From the NCBI GenBank assembly GCA_949373265.1, contig CASICT010000038.1, positions 1 to 28,035 on the forward strand: a stretch of DNA of 28,035 nucleotides. The letters run 5' to 3'. This stretch comes from Candidatus Poseidoniaceae archaeon. GTDB lineage: Archaea; Thermoplasmatota; Poseidoniia; Poseidoniales; Poseidoniaceae. Of the stretch, positions 1 through 8,986 are shown in pieces. The position numbers and the translations under genes were made by a program. A model generated the notes under the pieces. It had not been told where the DNA came from. It did no database searches and worked only from the letters and a program-made list of their open reading frames with translations. Position 1 is the first letter of the stretch. The number at the start of each line of letters is the position of its first letter.

Positions 1-1200
1 CTACCTATCGAATTCCTCCACGACGGAGTACCACAACTCCGCCTCGAAAGCGAATGGAAAAAACCCGAACACCCACTATTCACACCACCCAAAGAGGCAA
101 AACACACCCCTATTCTTTTGCAGATGCTTTCCCGTCCAAATATTGCATCCAAAGAAACATGGGTTCGCCAATATGACCACGAAGTTATCGCACAAACAGC
201 ACTCAAACCATTCGTTGGAGTTGAAAGAGACGGTCCTGGTGATGCTGGGTTATTGGCTCCCATTCACGGCTCAACACTTGGTTTGGTTGTATCCAATGGA
301 ATTTCACCTCGTTACAGTGACATCGATGCAGGTGCAATGGCAGCAGCGGCAGTCGATGAGGCTGTTAGAAACGCAGTATGTACCGGCGTCGACCTAAGCA
401 AGATAGCAGGCCTCGATAACTTCTGTTGGCCAGACCCAATCGAGAGTAATAAGACACCAGACGGCCGATTCAAATTAGCCCAGTTAGTTAGGGCAAACCG
501 CGAGTTAGAGAGAATATGTAGGGCTTATTTCGTTCCTTGTATTTCTGGTAAGGACTCAATGAAGAATGATTATGGAAGTGGGGAGAAAAAGATTTCAATC
601 CCTCCAACCCTTCTCTTTTCATTATTCGGCAATCACCCCGATGTCCGCTATACAACAACATCCGATCTAAAGCCAGGAGAGAGCCTGTACATAGTCGGAG
701 AATCAAAGCAAGAACTAGGTGCAAGTGAACTTGCATTCATGTTCAAAGAATCTGGTGAAGCTGAAGGAATAGGTGGGGAGGTACCCCAATTACCTGAGCC
801 TGAAAAGAATCTAGAGTCTTACAAAGCCCTAACCAAAGCAATTCAATCTGGAATTGTAAGGACCGCTCACGATTGTAGTGAAGGCGGGGTTGCTGTGGCA
901 ATAGCGGAGATGTGCATTGGCGGAAGATGCGGTGCGGCAATCGACGTTGACGGTCCAGGAGAAGCAGATCTTTGGGGCAGACTCTGGGGAGAATCCCTAG
1001 GGCGAATTATTGTTGGAGTCAAACAGAAAAACCGAGCAGAATTCCTCGCAGCCATGAAGGGTAATCCACTAACTTACTTGGGGGAGACTACAGATGGAGA
1101 CACACTTGGAATTTGGGACGGAGATGAACTTATCATCGAAGCAAATGTCGATGAAATGGTGTCTGCTTGGAAAGGTAGTTTAGATATGACAGGGGGGTGA
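1..1200 (+). CDS. purL: Phosphoribosylformylglycinamidine synthase II, 3' part
   Basis: PurL is the synthetase subunit of FGAM synthase, step four of purine biosynthesis; it uses ATP and the ammonia released by PurQ. The frame is open from the first base, so the N-terminal part lies outside the window and 399 C-terminal codons remain. Recognisable PurL stretches are EFLHDGVP near the edge, SRPNIASKE followed by RQYDHEV, the VERDGPGDAG segment, SGKDSMKNDYGSGEKK, and DCSEGGVAVAIAEM in the C-terminal AIRS-like domain. The internal TTG at 118 is not a start, because homology continues upstream of it. The stop lies three bases before purQ, the usual archaeal/bacterial purL-purQ pairing. The reading frame here is intact, unlike that of its neighbour. 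Confidence 0.95.
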   Translation, partial: LPIEFLHDGVPQLRLESEWKKPEHPLFTPPKEAKHTPILLQMLSRPNIASKETWVRQYDHEVIAQTALKPFVGVERDGPGDAGLLAPIHGSTLGLVVSNGISPRYSDIDAGAMAAAAVDEAVRNAVCTGVDLSKIAGLDNFCWPDPIESNKTPDGRFKLAQLVRANRELERICRAYFVPCISGKDSMKNDYGSGEKKISIPPTLLFSLFGNHPDVRYTTTSDLKPGESLYIVGESKQELGASELAFMFKESGEAEGIGGEVPQLPEPEKNLESYKALTKAIQSGIVRTAHDCSEGGVAVAIAEMCIGGRCGAAIDVDGPGEADLWGRLWGESLGRIIVGVKQKNRAEFLAAMKGNPLTYLGETTDGDTLGIWDGDELIIEANVDEMVSAWKGSLDMTGG

Positions 1201-1203
1201 CCA

Positions 1204-2032
1204 ATGATGGTTGAAACTCCTAAAGTTGCAGTTCTATTCGGGTTTGGAATTAACTGCGATAGAGAAACAGCAGCAGTATTCGAATTGGCCGGTGCTGTTA
1301 GTGAAAGAGTACACGTCAACCACTTTGTAAATGGCGAAAAGGACCTTTCACAATACCATATTTTAGCCGTGCCTGGTGGATTTTCATTCGGAGACCACCT
1401 CGGCTCAGGTAGGCTCCTTGGAAATCGTTATGCGCTTTGCGATGAGGGAAACAACTAGCAGCATTTGTCGCAGCAGGTAAGCCAATAATTGGAATATGTA
1501 ATGGATTCCAAGTGCTGGTAAAAACCGGATTATTACCTGGAAAAGAGATTCCAGACTTTGAGCAACGAGCAAGTTTGACTTTGAATAATAGTGGGACGCT
1601 ATGAAGACCGGTGGGTTACATTGGAATTCGACCCCGAGAGCCCATGTATCTGGACTAAAGGAATTACTAGAATCGAATGCCCAGTTAGACACGGAGAAGG
1701 CCGATATGTAATGCCATCCTCAAGCGATTTAGACGAACTAGATGCAAATAACCAGATTGTTACAAGGTATGTCGATCCAACTACCGAGGTTGGCCATGGA
1801 ATCACAGATGAAACATTACCATTCCCACTTTGCCCTAATGGAAGTATACGCAAATATCGCAGGTATTTGCGACCCTACGGGTTTAGTGTTCGGATTAATG
1901 CCCCACCCAGAGGCAGCCTACGCCACCTTCCTACACCCTGATCACACACGTAGCGATGTCAAGGAAGAAATATTGGCAGAAAGTATGCAAATATTCCGTA
2001 ACGCTGTTCAATACGCTCAAGCAAACCTTTGA
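1204..2032 (+). pseudogene. purQ: FGAM synthase glutaminase subunit PurQ, frame broken three times
   Basis: PurQ is the class I glutamine amidotransferase that feeds ammonia to PurL. It starts at ATG 1204 (VAVLFGFGINCDRETA) and runs in one frame to about 1450, moves to a second frame ([22 protein letters not shown]; nucleophile Cys codon at 1497-1499), returns to the first near 1595 ([16 protein letters not shown]), and changes again near 1847 to end with IAGICDPTGLVFGLMPHPEAAY (catalytic HPE at 1904-1912) and stop at 2032. One base appears missing near 1447-1451, one extra in the GGG at about 1592-1594, and one extra at about 1847. All catalytic motifs survive and total length is normal once the indels are undone, so sequence error is more likely than a dead gene. 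Gene identity is certain; functional state is not. Confidence 0.9.
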
Positions 2033-2051
2033 GAAAGAGACGCCCGTCACT

Positions 2052-2789
2052 ATGACATGGGCGAGTGAGAAATTGTACATGGAGAGCATCGACGCATGCT
2101 ATGTAAAAGATTTCAATGCCACCATTGTTAGCGCTGATGAAAATTCCGTAACACTAGATCGTACTCTGTTTTACCCACTGGGCGGTGGACAAAACTGGGA
2201 CACCGGCACTATTTCATCAGATAACGGAAAGGTTACAGTAACCGAAGTTCGTGGACGAGGAGAAATTCAGCACTTTGTAGGCCAAGACCACGGCCTTGAA
2301 GTTGGAGATGCCGTTGAAGGCGAAATCGATTGGGACAGGCGCCACGCACACATGCGCATGCATACAGCACAACACCTGGTTAGCGGTATCGTTTACGAAA
2401 TGTATGATGGAGCACGAACAGTAGGTAATCAAATCCACGCAGACCGTTCAAGAATCGATTTCAATCCTGTGAAGTTTACTGATGAAATGATTGAAGAGTT
2501 ATTTCATAAAGCTAACGAGACAGTAGAAAGTAATCTTCCTGTTACCGATTGCATAATGACCCGGGATGAGATTAATTCAATCATGCCACCAGACAGAACA
2601 AACATGGACTTGTTACCAATCTCGGTTAAGAAGTTACGTATAATCAAAATTGGTGATAATCTAGACCTGTGCCCCTGCGCGGGCACCCACGTTAGGGGGT
2701 TAGGGGAGATTGGAGAACTCGAATTTTTAGGACGGAAAAACAAGGGGAAGGGAACAACTCGCGTCAGTTACACTCTCGAGGGCTGTTAG
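2052..2789 (+). CDS. alaX: Alanyl-tRNA editing protein AlaX (AlaX-M type)
   Basis: Free-standing homologue of the alanyl-tRNA synthetase editing domain; it hydrolyses Ser-tRNA(Ala), and possibly Gly-tRNA(Ala), in trans. The 245-residue protein has an N-terminal beta-barrel part with GGGQNWDTG (44-52), then the zinc-binding HTAQH motif (His104, His108) and the second half of the site in CPCAGTHV (Cys209, His213). Length and the presence of the N-terminal domain with the Gly-rich motif fit AlaX-M rather than the short AlaX-S. The frame is open upstream to 1956, but that part runs inside purQ and shows no family similarity, so ATG 2052, 19 bases after the purQ stop, is preferred. Probably co-transcribed with purLQ. 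Confidence 0.93.
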   Translation: MTWASEKLYMESIDACYVKDFNATIVSADENSVTLDRTLFYPLGGGQNWDTGTISSDNGKVTVTEVRGRGEIQHFVGQDHGLEVGDAVEGEIDWDRRHAHMRMHTAQHLVSGIVYEMYDGARTVGNQIHADRSRIDFNPVKFTDEMIEELFHKANETVESNLPVTDCIMTRDEINSIMPPDRTNMDLLPISVKKLRIIKIGDNLDLCPCAGTHVRGLGEIGELEFLGRKNKGKGTTRVSYTLEGC

Positions 2790-2861
2790 AGTTGAGAGCC
2801 CACTCCAATCGGCAAACTCTTTTCGAGAAGCAAAAACAGTAATGACTTCTTGAGAAGTTTA

Positions 2862-3551
2862 TAGGTCTAAATCATCATCTAGTAATTCTGACACTTCAGA
2901 TTTAGCACCCTGCCAATTATCACGGTCACGCTTTCTTTGAGCGATTGTAGCGGCTTCAACAACTTCTTTCAGCGGTTCGGGGGCATCAAATGCAGCCTTT
3001 TCAGCCTCTATCTTATCAACCATATCACGGTCCTCGCCTAGACGGTCAGAACGGTCTACTGCGGCTATGGGCTTGCTAGGAATTGTTCTTGCACCATGCT
3101 CGATTTCTTCCGCTTCTAGAGTATGGGCCATATGTTCTAGGACCTCTCCAGGAGGGAGTTGGTCTTTCCATGGGTTCTGATTTCCAACAGTTTGTACAAT
3201 ACTTGTTTTTTCTCGCCTTGCTTGGGATGCAAATAATTGTCCGATCTCTTCACTAGTGGGTAGTGCCTTTGTTTCAGCCAATGAATTGGCGAGTAGTTGC
3301 TGCTCTCTCAGGACAGGGCCATGAACCTCATCGTGGTCATAGCGATTAGGTGATGCTGCCATTGCTAACATATCCCTCGCTAATTGAAATAATTCATCTG
3401 ATTTTGGTGCCTTAGCAATTTTTTCTCGTACCGCCTTGTGGTGAGAAATACATGACCTACAACGGTCACTGCCAGCAATGTCTTTCGCATCGCATCGCAG
3501 ACAACAGGCTTGGAAGCCCAAGTCTTTCATCGCTCTACGTGGCATCGCCAT
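2862..3551 (-). CDS. Unknown protein with N-terminal Cys4 zinc-finger-like motif
   Basis: I do not recognise a family. From ATG 3551 the protein has about 230 residues (a TTG at 3569 and an ATG at 3545 are alternatives). The first 40 residues contain two CxxC pairs, Cys17/Cys20 and Cys31/Cys34, followed by two histidines, which suggests a small zinc site. The rest is charged, mostly helical in composition and low in hydrophobics, with an acidic Asp/Leu-rich end; it looks soluble and partly flexible. It is transcribed away from the site-2 protease gene and converges on alaX across about 70 bases. A nucleic-acid or protein-adaptor role is possible but only inferred from the zinc-like motif. Stop spans about 2859-2861. 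Confidence 0.75.
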
Positions 3552-3625
3552 ACCACCGCCTAGGTCCAAGAAGACAAGAATCCTTCCGCACGAGGCTTCA
3601 AATCACACGGCGTTAGGAAAGGAGC

Positions 3626-4528
3626 ATGGCGAGGGACCCACGAGCCGACATCCTCGAAGATGATCTGTTCCCAAAACCGTCACGTAGAATCCACCGTGTG
3701 CACGCTCAACAAAGCGGCGACGGCACCATCCATTTCGATGTTAAGAAAGGTGTTTTTGGAATGAATAATCGCCAGCCTGCACAAATCCACAAGGGTAATA
3801 TATGGCACTTCAGTAAAGAAGAGAAGCATCACTTACTACTCGCTACTGCAGCATTTACGCTTGCTTTGGGGCTACTAAGGGCGGGTAATATATTCACTAT
3901 TAGCGATGATGGAACTGGTAGTTGGGCTGCCCAACTTCTACTTTCAATGCCAGTGATGTTAATCGCAGTTGGCCCAGCATTCATTTTACATGAAATAGGC
4001 CATAAGATAGTCGCTAAGCATTATGGTTGTTGGGCTGAATTTAGAGCCGACCCAAATGGGCTAAAATTTGGAATATTGATTGTCGCGTTTACTGGTTTTT
4101 TGCTAATGGCCCCGGGAGCTGTTATGGTAGCGGGACTAGTTAGTCGTAGACAAAACGGGCATATTGCAATTGCAGGCCCCCTAGTCAACTTTAGCTTATT
4201 TTTGGTTGGTATTCCCCTCGGGGGCCTAATCCTTGGACTTACCGGAGCTGAGGCGTTTGCCGTTTACGACGGAGAATATTTGGTCGGGGGCGCAATACAT
4301 CTCAAGGCAATGGTAGGAGGGATAGTTTTCTGGTGGATTGCGGCAAACTTAGGACTAGGATTGTTCAATATGATTCCCTTTGGGCCACTCGATGGAGCCA
4401 AGGTAAAAGACTGGAACGCACCAGCATGGTTCGTTACATTTGGAGTATTTATTTCCCTAGTTGGCCTATGGATGACTGGAACATTTAGCCCAGTCGAACT
4501 AGCAATTAGCATTGCAGAACTATTCTGA
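3626..4528 (+). CDS. Site-2-type intramembrane metalloprotease (peptidase M50)
   Basis: Zinc protease that cuts substrates within the membrane. The 300-residue protein has a basic soluble start of about 65 residues, then several membrane segments (about 70-90, 103-122, 148-172, 182-206, 228-250, 268-286). The zinc motif HEIGH lies at 122-126 at the end of a helix, and the second conserved block NMIPFGPLDG (248-257) holds the Asp that completes the site; GPLVNF (184-189) is also typical of M50. No PDZ domain is present, as in the compact archaeal members. ATG 3626 has a GGAAAGGAG ribosome site just upstream. Its stop touches the stop of the convergent M28 gene with no bases between. The substrate is unknown. 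Confidence 0.9.
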   Translation: MARDPRADILEDDLFPKPSRRIHRVHAQQSGDGTIHFDVKKGVFGMNNRQPAQIHKGNIWHFSKEEKHHLLLATAAFTLALGLLRAGNIFTISDDGTGSWAAQLLLSMPVMLIAVGPAFILHEIGHKIVAKHYGCWAEFRADPNGLKFGILIVAFTGFLLMAPGAVMVAGLVSRRQNGHIAIAGPLVNFSLFLVGIPLGGLILGLTGAEAFAVYDGEYLVGGAIHLKAMVGGIVFWWIAANLGLGLFNMIPFGPLDGAKVKDWNAPAWFVTFGVFISLVGLWMTGTFSPVELAISIAELF

Positions 4529-6286
4529 TTATTCTTCCAAGTACGAATTACGAACTGGGTTTTCATCTAGGTGGAAGAACGAGTATGTTGCCCACCAGGT
4601 GATAGTGTCGAGCGCATCTACTAGGTTACTCGTACCACTATGCTCTTCACCGTAATCCTTTCCAGTTGTATCCATCCAATCTTCCATTTCATCAAGAGTG
4701 TCACAGGTTTGATGATAGCACCAATACCCGTCAACTAAACCCCCGAATCCCATGGTTACAGTTCCTAAATTGTCTTGGAATGTAGCATGGTCTGAACGGG
4801 CAGTAGTATCCTCATAAACAATAATTTCAGGCCTGTCCTTTGCTAACCAATCATCAACTTTCCAGGTTTCAACAGAATGACCTTCTCCAATTAGTGGGGC
4901 CATTTGTTCCTCAACCCCTATTGCATCAGAACCAATCCACATAGCTAGATTTACCATTCCTGGCTGATTCATTATATCATGATCAACACTTGGCCCGATA
5001 TAAACTCGCATTGGCCAAACTTCCTCATCTTTTGGATAACCATCAGGGTCGATAGCAGGGTTAGGGTCACAATTTCCTTCGCCTCCTCCATGACCATTAC
5101 CACAAGGAGCACCTCCGCCGCCCGGCCAGTTTACTCCAGCCATGTCTAAGTTAACGTAATTGGTAACCTCAACATTGGGATTATCTTCTTTGACCCATTC
5201 ATCAGTCCAATAATCACTACCCCTCTTACCGCCTTCTTCTCCAGACCACAGACAGAATACCATTGTGTTACGAGTCTTATAATTCGCCATTGCTTCTGCT
5301 ACAGTTAGCACCATACTGGTTCCTGCAGTGTTGTCATATGCGCCCACTCTAGTTCCATACGTTCTTCCAAAAATATGGGGGTCGAGTAAAACCGCATTAA
5401 CCGGAGGCGCAATGTCAAAGTGAGCTCCGAAGACCATCCATTTGTCAGGATTTACTTCACCAAACCGATATCCGCATACATTGTACGCTTCTGGATTTTG
5501 AGCCCCAGTCTCAATCGAATCGTAAACGAATCGCTGCGTGATAACTTCTAACCCGAAACTATCTAGCGTCTGTATCAAGTATTGTGCAGCATCTTCGTAA
5601 GCAGCATTACCTTGTCCGGCCCACCTATCGAGATAACCTATGGCTCCGTCTGCTAGATCAGTAGGATCTGACGATTCATCAGATAGCATCGACAAATAAT
5701 CATATGTCGTTCTTCCATTTACAACACCTGTGGAATGCCTTCCTCCATCAGCATCTGAGAAAGCAGCAGCCATAGGGCGTTCAATAGGAATTGTAACCGC
5801 TACCACAGGGCCTCCGTTACTAGTGCTAGGCTCAACAGTATCAATAGTATCACCCGTGGCTCTAACAATTCCTTGATTGTCGCCCCTCTCATACCCATCT
5901 CGAGCGTACCAAGTCCTCCAAGATTCATCTAAGTCTCTAATAGGCCAGTTTTCCCGACCAATATCGCCAATCATTATCACAGCAGTGTCGGTTCTTGGTG
6001 GTGCTAATATTGTTAGAAGTACGGATTCTCCCGCCTCTAAGTCAACGACAGTTGAATTTTGCACAAACCCATTTTCAGGATTCATGATAAGATACGGCAC
6101 GAAAGCAGACATATCTGAATCTGCAGCAATAGTTAGTCCCTGAAATTCACCTCCTCGTAAAATACCAGGGGTGAGGGTTACGTCATCCGATTTTAACGAA
6201 TTATCATTATCTTCTCCAAAGCACCCACCGAGTGGTGCCAGACAGAACAACAGGACGAGGAATCCAGCTGTTAATGAGCGCTGCAT
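4529..6286 (-). CDS. Secreted M28 family metallopeptidase, lipoprotein (paralogue 1)
   Basis: Extracytoplasmic di-zinc exopeptidase of the M28 (aminopeptidase Y/S-type) family. From ATG 6286 it is 585 residues; a TTG at 6304 is an alternative. Residues 1-22 form a lipoprotein signal with lipobox LGGC (Cys22). An N-terminal beta-rich region of about 200 residues precedes the catalytic domain. Visible metal ligands are His289 and Asp291 (GAHFD), Asp318 (AYDNTAGTS), Glu350/Glu351 (SGEEGG), Asp381 (NLDMAG) and His500 (RSDHATF). A Gly-rich insertion with GGGGAPCGNGHGGGEGNC follows Asp381 and is absent from its paralogue at 7280-8869. Likely the last gene of a four-gene operon. Substrate specificity cannot be read from sequence. 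Confidence 0.93.
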   Translation of the reverse strand: MQRSLTAGFLVLLFCLAPLGGCFGEDNDNSLKSDDVTLTPGILRGGEFQGLTIAADSDMSAFVPYLIMNPENGFVQNSTVVDLEAGESVLLTILAPPRTDTAVIMIGDIGRENWPIRDLDESWRTWYARDGYERGDNQGIVRATGDTIDTVEPSTSNGGPVVAVTIPIERPMAAAFSDADGGRHSTGVVNGRTTYDYLSMLSDESSDPTDLADGAIGYLDRWAGQGNAAYEDAAQYLIQTLDSFGLEVITQRFVYDSIETGAQNPEAYNVCGYRFGEVNPDKWMVFGAHFDIAPPVNAVLLDPHIFGRTYGTRVGAYDNTAGTSMVLTVAEAMANYKTRNTMVFCLWSGEEGGKRGSDYWTDEWVKEDNPNVEVTNYVNLDMAGVNWPGGGGAPCGNGHGGGEGNCDPNPAIDPDGYPKDEEVWPMRVYIGPSVDHDIMNQPGMVNLAMWIGSDAIGVEEQMAPLIGEGHSVETWKVDDWLAKDRPEIIVYEDTTARSDHATFQDNLGTVTMGFGGLVDGYWCYHQTCDTLDEMEDWMDTTGKDYGEEHSGTSNLVDALDTITWWATYSFFHLDENPVRNSYLEE

Positions 6287-6543
6287 ATCTCTCCGTGTAG
6301 GCAACCCCTTCTCAATGCTGCGATTATTTGTTGAGACAGATGTACGAAGGTTTCATTATCTTCTAAGCCGAATTGCAGTATGAGAATAATGGTAATGACC
6401 GCGCCGCTAATACACGAAATGCTCAGGAAAAGACGTTGTTTGAAAGGAGTATGTAGGCCAAAGAGGACAAAATATCTCTGGGCTAAGATGGTTCGTTCAG
6501 AACAAGATGAAAAAACCCCTGTAATCGAAGGATGATTATTCAT
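6271..6543 (-). CDS. Small single-span membrane protein, coupled to its neighbours
   Basis: A 90-residue frame with no recognised family. Its ATG (6541-6543) overlaps the end of the upstream zinc-ribbon gene (stop 6536-6538), and its own end overlaps the start of the downstream M28 gene by 16 bases, which would allow coupled translation. One hydrophobic segment (about 38-59, with GAVITIILILQFGL) is preceded by basic residues, suggesting a single membrane span. Without this gene there would be a gap of about 250 bases in an otherwise packed operon. The evidence is positional and compositional only, so it could still be a chance frame. Confidence 0.5.
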   Translation of the reverse strand: MNNHPSITGVFSSCSERTILAQRYFVLFGLHTPFKQRLFLSISCISGAVITIILILQFGLEDNETFVHLSQQIIAALRRGCLHGEICSAH

Positions 6544-7216
6544 TGATCAATTCTTGGTTAATCATGTAGAATTGACCAATTAAAATCCCAATTAGGGCGA
6601 TTGTAAAGAAATTCGGCCACGGAAACCCACCTTCTGCGCCAGTTAAAGTGAGAATTCCAATCACTATGAGGACGTAGCCAAGTACGGCACAAACTAGTGG
6701 AATTAGCGATGTTCGCCAACGATAATGATAAGCGCGATAAGCCATTTCCATACTTATTTCGAGACTACCTGAATCCGCCATGTGTAGCATCACTCTAAAC
6801 GCCACATGTAGGATTTGAGAAATAACAGCAACAATTGTTAAAATCATGAAAAGAATACCAGTGATAGCAATAATTGAACCCTCACCTTCGCCAAGAAGAG
6901 TGAACCAACCAATGCTATCTCCGTATCCGAAGAGTGAGATTCTCATTCCGAAAGGAGTGATTTCCAAAAACCCTCCAATCGTAATCCAGCTTACGAATAG
7001 CCCGATTATCAACATCAAAGCACCAGCGCCATGCAACGCGTGAGATAATGCAACAACTCCACTCATAGGTTCCGAATCAGACTTTGCCTTGGCCTTAGAT
7101 TTGGGCTTTTCACCCCACTCGAATTCATTTTCACAATGTGGGCATTCAAATTCTCCAAAAGCATCGTCATCTAGGACGATTTCTTCTTCACAGTGAGGGC
7201 ATAGAATTTCCACCAT
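6536..7216 (-). CDS. Membrane protein with N-terminal zinc ribbon
   Basis: From ATG 7216 this is a 226-residue protein beginning with a zinc ribbon made of two CPHC knuckles (Cys6/Cys9 and Cys25/Cys28), an acidic and Lys/Ala-rich linker (about 31-50), and four predicted membrane spans (about 62-84, 114-138, 170-192, 202-220). The ribbon would sit on the cytoplasmic side, as is common for this domain arrangement. The longer frame to 7249 adds residues without any zinc-ribbon similarity. It lies 63 bases after the upstream M28 lipoprotein gene and overlaps the small membrane gene, so it is sandwiched between two paralogous secreted peptidases. A role in their export, membrane sorting or regulation is only a guess from position. 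Confidence 0.8.
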   Translation of the reverse strand: MVEILCPHCEEEIVLDDDAFGEFECPHCENEFEWGEKPKSKAKAKSDSEPMSGVVALSHALHGAGALMLIIGLFVSWITIGGFLEITPFGMRISLFGYGDSIGWFTLLGEGEGSIIAITGILFMILTIVAVISQILHVAFRVMLHMADSGSLEISMEMAYRAYHYRWRTSLIPLVCAVLGYVLIVIGILTLTGAEGGFPWPNFFTIALIGILIGQFYMINQELINE

Positions 7217-7279
7217 AATGGCAAGTATTAGCGATTTACAAATAAACATTTACCCGGCAATCAAGCCAGGAAATCCATC

Positions 7280-8869
7280 TCACAGCTCATTTGGAACAGG
7301 CGTTTGGTCCATATGTAAGAATGCATAGACCGCCCACCAAGTAACAATGTCCCAGGAGTGAACAAGGTTTGCTTCACCAGTTGCACTGTCCGTTACCATA
7401 TATTCTTCCATTGTGGATAATTTATCACAAGTTTTGTGATAACAGGGATAGCCATCTACAACCCCGTTCCAACCAAGAGTGGCCACACCAATATCCTGGA
7501 ATGGCTGATGGTCGCTTCTTGCTGTAGGAGATTCATAGATAGCAACGGTGTCTTGGTAGTTATTTTGCCACAAAGGATTTTCACCGCCAGCAACCCATTC
7601 TTCCCGCCCCCGCTCAATTTGATAAGCAAGGTCAAAAGCATCAGCTCCAATCCATTCTGCCAAATGATACATACCGGGTTGGTCGATTACATCACCAGTG
7701 CCGTCAGGGCCAAGATAAACCGATAATGCAAAATCACCAGGATAGTTTATTCCAGCCATATCTAGGTTCAGATAGTTGCTGATAGTTACACCGGGGGGAA
7801 GATCTCCTGCAAACGCACTCGAGCCCCACAAGCCTTCTTCCTCAGAAGACCAAAGACAGAACACCATTGTTCTGCGGGCATCAAAATCAGCAAGAACGCT
7901 AGCGGTTGTGAGGACCATTGATGTTCCTGCAGTATTGTCATATGCGCCAGTTCTAGTACCATATCCCTGTTCATCAGTTCCTGGAATCAGACCGATTGGA
8001 CTAGCATAAGGAGCTATATCGAAGTGAGCGCCGAATACTAACCATTCGTCAGGATATACAGTCCCAGTCTTATATCCGCAAATATTTACAGCCCACAATG
8101 TACCTGATTGGAATCGGTGGGTTTGAACATCTAAGCCATAGCCCCCCATCACTCCTTCGAAGTACGTAATGGCATCCTCATAGGCAGGGTTTCCATTTCC
8201 AATCCATCGGTCTAGGAACCCAACAGCGCCATCAGCGGGGTCGAGAGGATCAGGGGTTTCATCGGTGATGAAATCAACCCATTCATACACATCTCTACCA
8301 TTTAGCCACCCTGCACTTGCTCCAACGCCATTCTCTTCGGTCAGGTCTGCTCTTTGGTCTCTAACAGTTACCAATTGCTTGGTTTCAACATCCCCGCCTG
8401 TCGATGAACTAGGGATGACCCATGGCCACTCTCCACCATCGTCTTCATTCGGACTAACCATTATTGAAGAGCCACGAGAACCGTCTTCTTTCCAATCCAT
8501 CCATGACTCATCTGCTGAACGAATAGGCCAATTTTCCCTGCCATAATCTCCAACTAGGAGCATGATATCTGAATTTCTAGGAGGGAATAGAATTTTGACA
8601 TTAACGGATTCACCTTCTTTTATGTCTAGAACAGTTCCATTCTGTGCTCTCAAAGAACCTGGGTCCTGAATAAAGTAAGGAATAAATACACTCATGTCAT
8701 TGTCGGCAGATAGTTCAATAGTAGTCCATTCTCCACCCGGGAGGTTTCCTGGAGAGACCACAAGGTCGTCAGCAGTAGGCGTGCCAGAAACCCCATCTTC
8801 TCCAAAGCAACCCGATAAAGAAGCAAGGCACATTACCGTGACCATTAGTAAAGCGCGTGCGGCATCCAT
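7280..8869 (-). CDS. Secreted M28 family metallopeptidase, lipoprotein (paralogue 2)
   Basis: Same family and layout as the gene at 4529-6286. From ATG 8869 it has 529 residues with a lipoprotein signal ending in LSGC (Cys21); an ATG at 8902 adds 11 residues ahead of the hydrophobic stretch and is less likely. Metal-site motifs are GAHFD (His282, Asp284), AYDNTAGTS (Asp311), SSEEEG (Glu343/Glu344), NLDMAG (Asp370) and RSDHQPFQD. N-terminal blocks such as GRENWPIR with DESW are shared with the paralogue, so the duplication covered the whole gene. It lacks the Gly/Cys-rich insertion of paralogue 1. First gene of the probable minus-strand operon, divergent from the DDAH-like gene. Confidence 0.93.
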   Translation of the reverse strand: MDAARALLMVTVMCLASLSGCFGEDGVSGTPTADDLVVSPGNLPGGEWTTIELSADNDMSVFIPYFIQDPGSLRAQNGTVLDIKEGESVNVKILFPPRNSDIMLLVGDYGRENWPIRSADESWMDWKEDGSRGSSIMVSPNEDDGGEWPWVIPSSSTGGDVETKQLVTVRDQRADLTEENGVGASAGWLNGRDVYEWVDFITDETPDPLDPADGAVGFLDRWIGNGNPAYEDAITYFEGVMGGYGLDVQTHRFQSGTLWAVNICGYKTGTVYPDEWLVFGAHFDIAPYASPIGLIPGTDEQGYGTRTGAYDNTAGTSMVLTTASVLADFDARRTMVFCLWSSEEEGLWGSSAFAGDLPPGVTISNYLNLDMAGINYPGDFALSVYLGPDGTGDVIDQPGMYHLAEWIGADAFDLAYQIERGREEWVAGGENPLWQNNYQDTVAIYESPTARSDHQPFQDIGVATLGWNGVVDGYPCYHKTCDKLSTMEEYMVTDSATGEANLVHSWDIVTWWAVYAFLHMDQTPVPNEL

Positions 8870-8959
8870 GCTTTGCCGACCGGCATCGCATTGTTGAATC
8901 ATATGGTTCTAAGTTCATTACCGGTGTGCGGAATGCTCTTTCCGGATAGAGGATAACCG

Positions 8960-8967
8960 TTATACAT
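8960..8967 (+). promoter_or_regulatory. Probable TATA box for the DDAH-like gene
   Basis: TTATACAT lies about 26 bases ahead of the ATG at 8987. No ribosome site is seen before that ATG. The spacing fits an archaeal promoter that yields a transcript starting at or very near the start codon. Confidence 0.45.
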
Positions 8968-8986
8968 TGACCAATGGCCGGATTAG

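Noticed and set aside
1591..1941. A separate 116-residue gene on the plus strand.
   Set aside because: Its sequence is the middle of PurQ followed by out-of-frame residues after the last indel; it is a fragment, not a gene.
1956..2051. A 32-codon N-terminal extension of AlaX starting within purQ.
   Set aside because: The extension is the out-of-frame copy of the PurQ C-terminus and has no similarity to the AlaX family; ATG 2052 gives the normal length.
7776..8009. Long open frames on the plus strand across the M28 genes (also 8265-8546).
   Set aside because: They are shadows of the strongly supported minus-strand peptidase and show no domain-like pattern or start signal.
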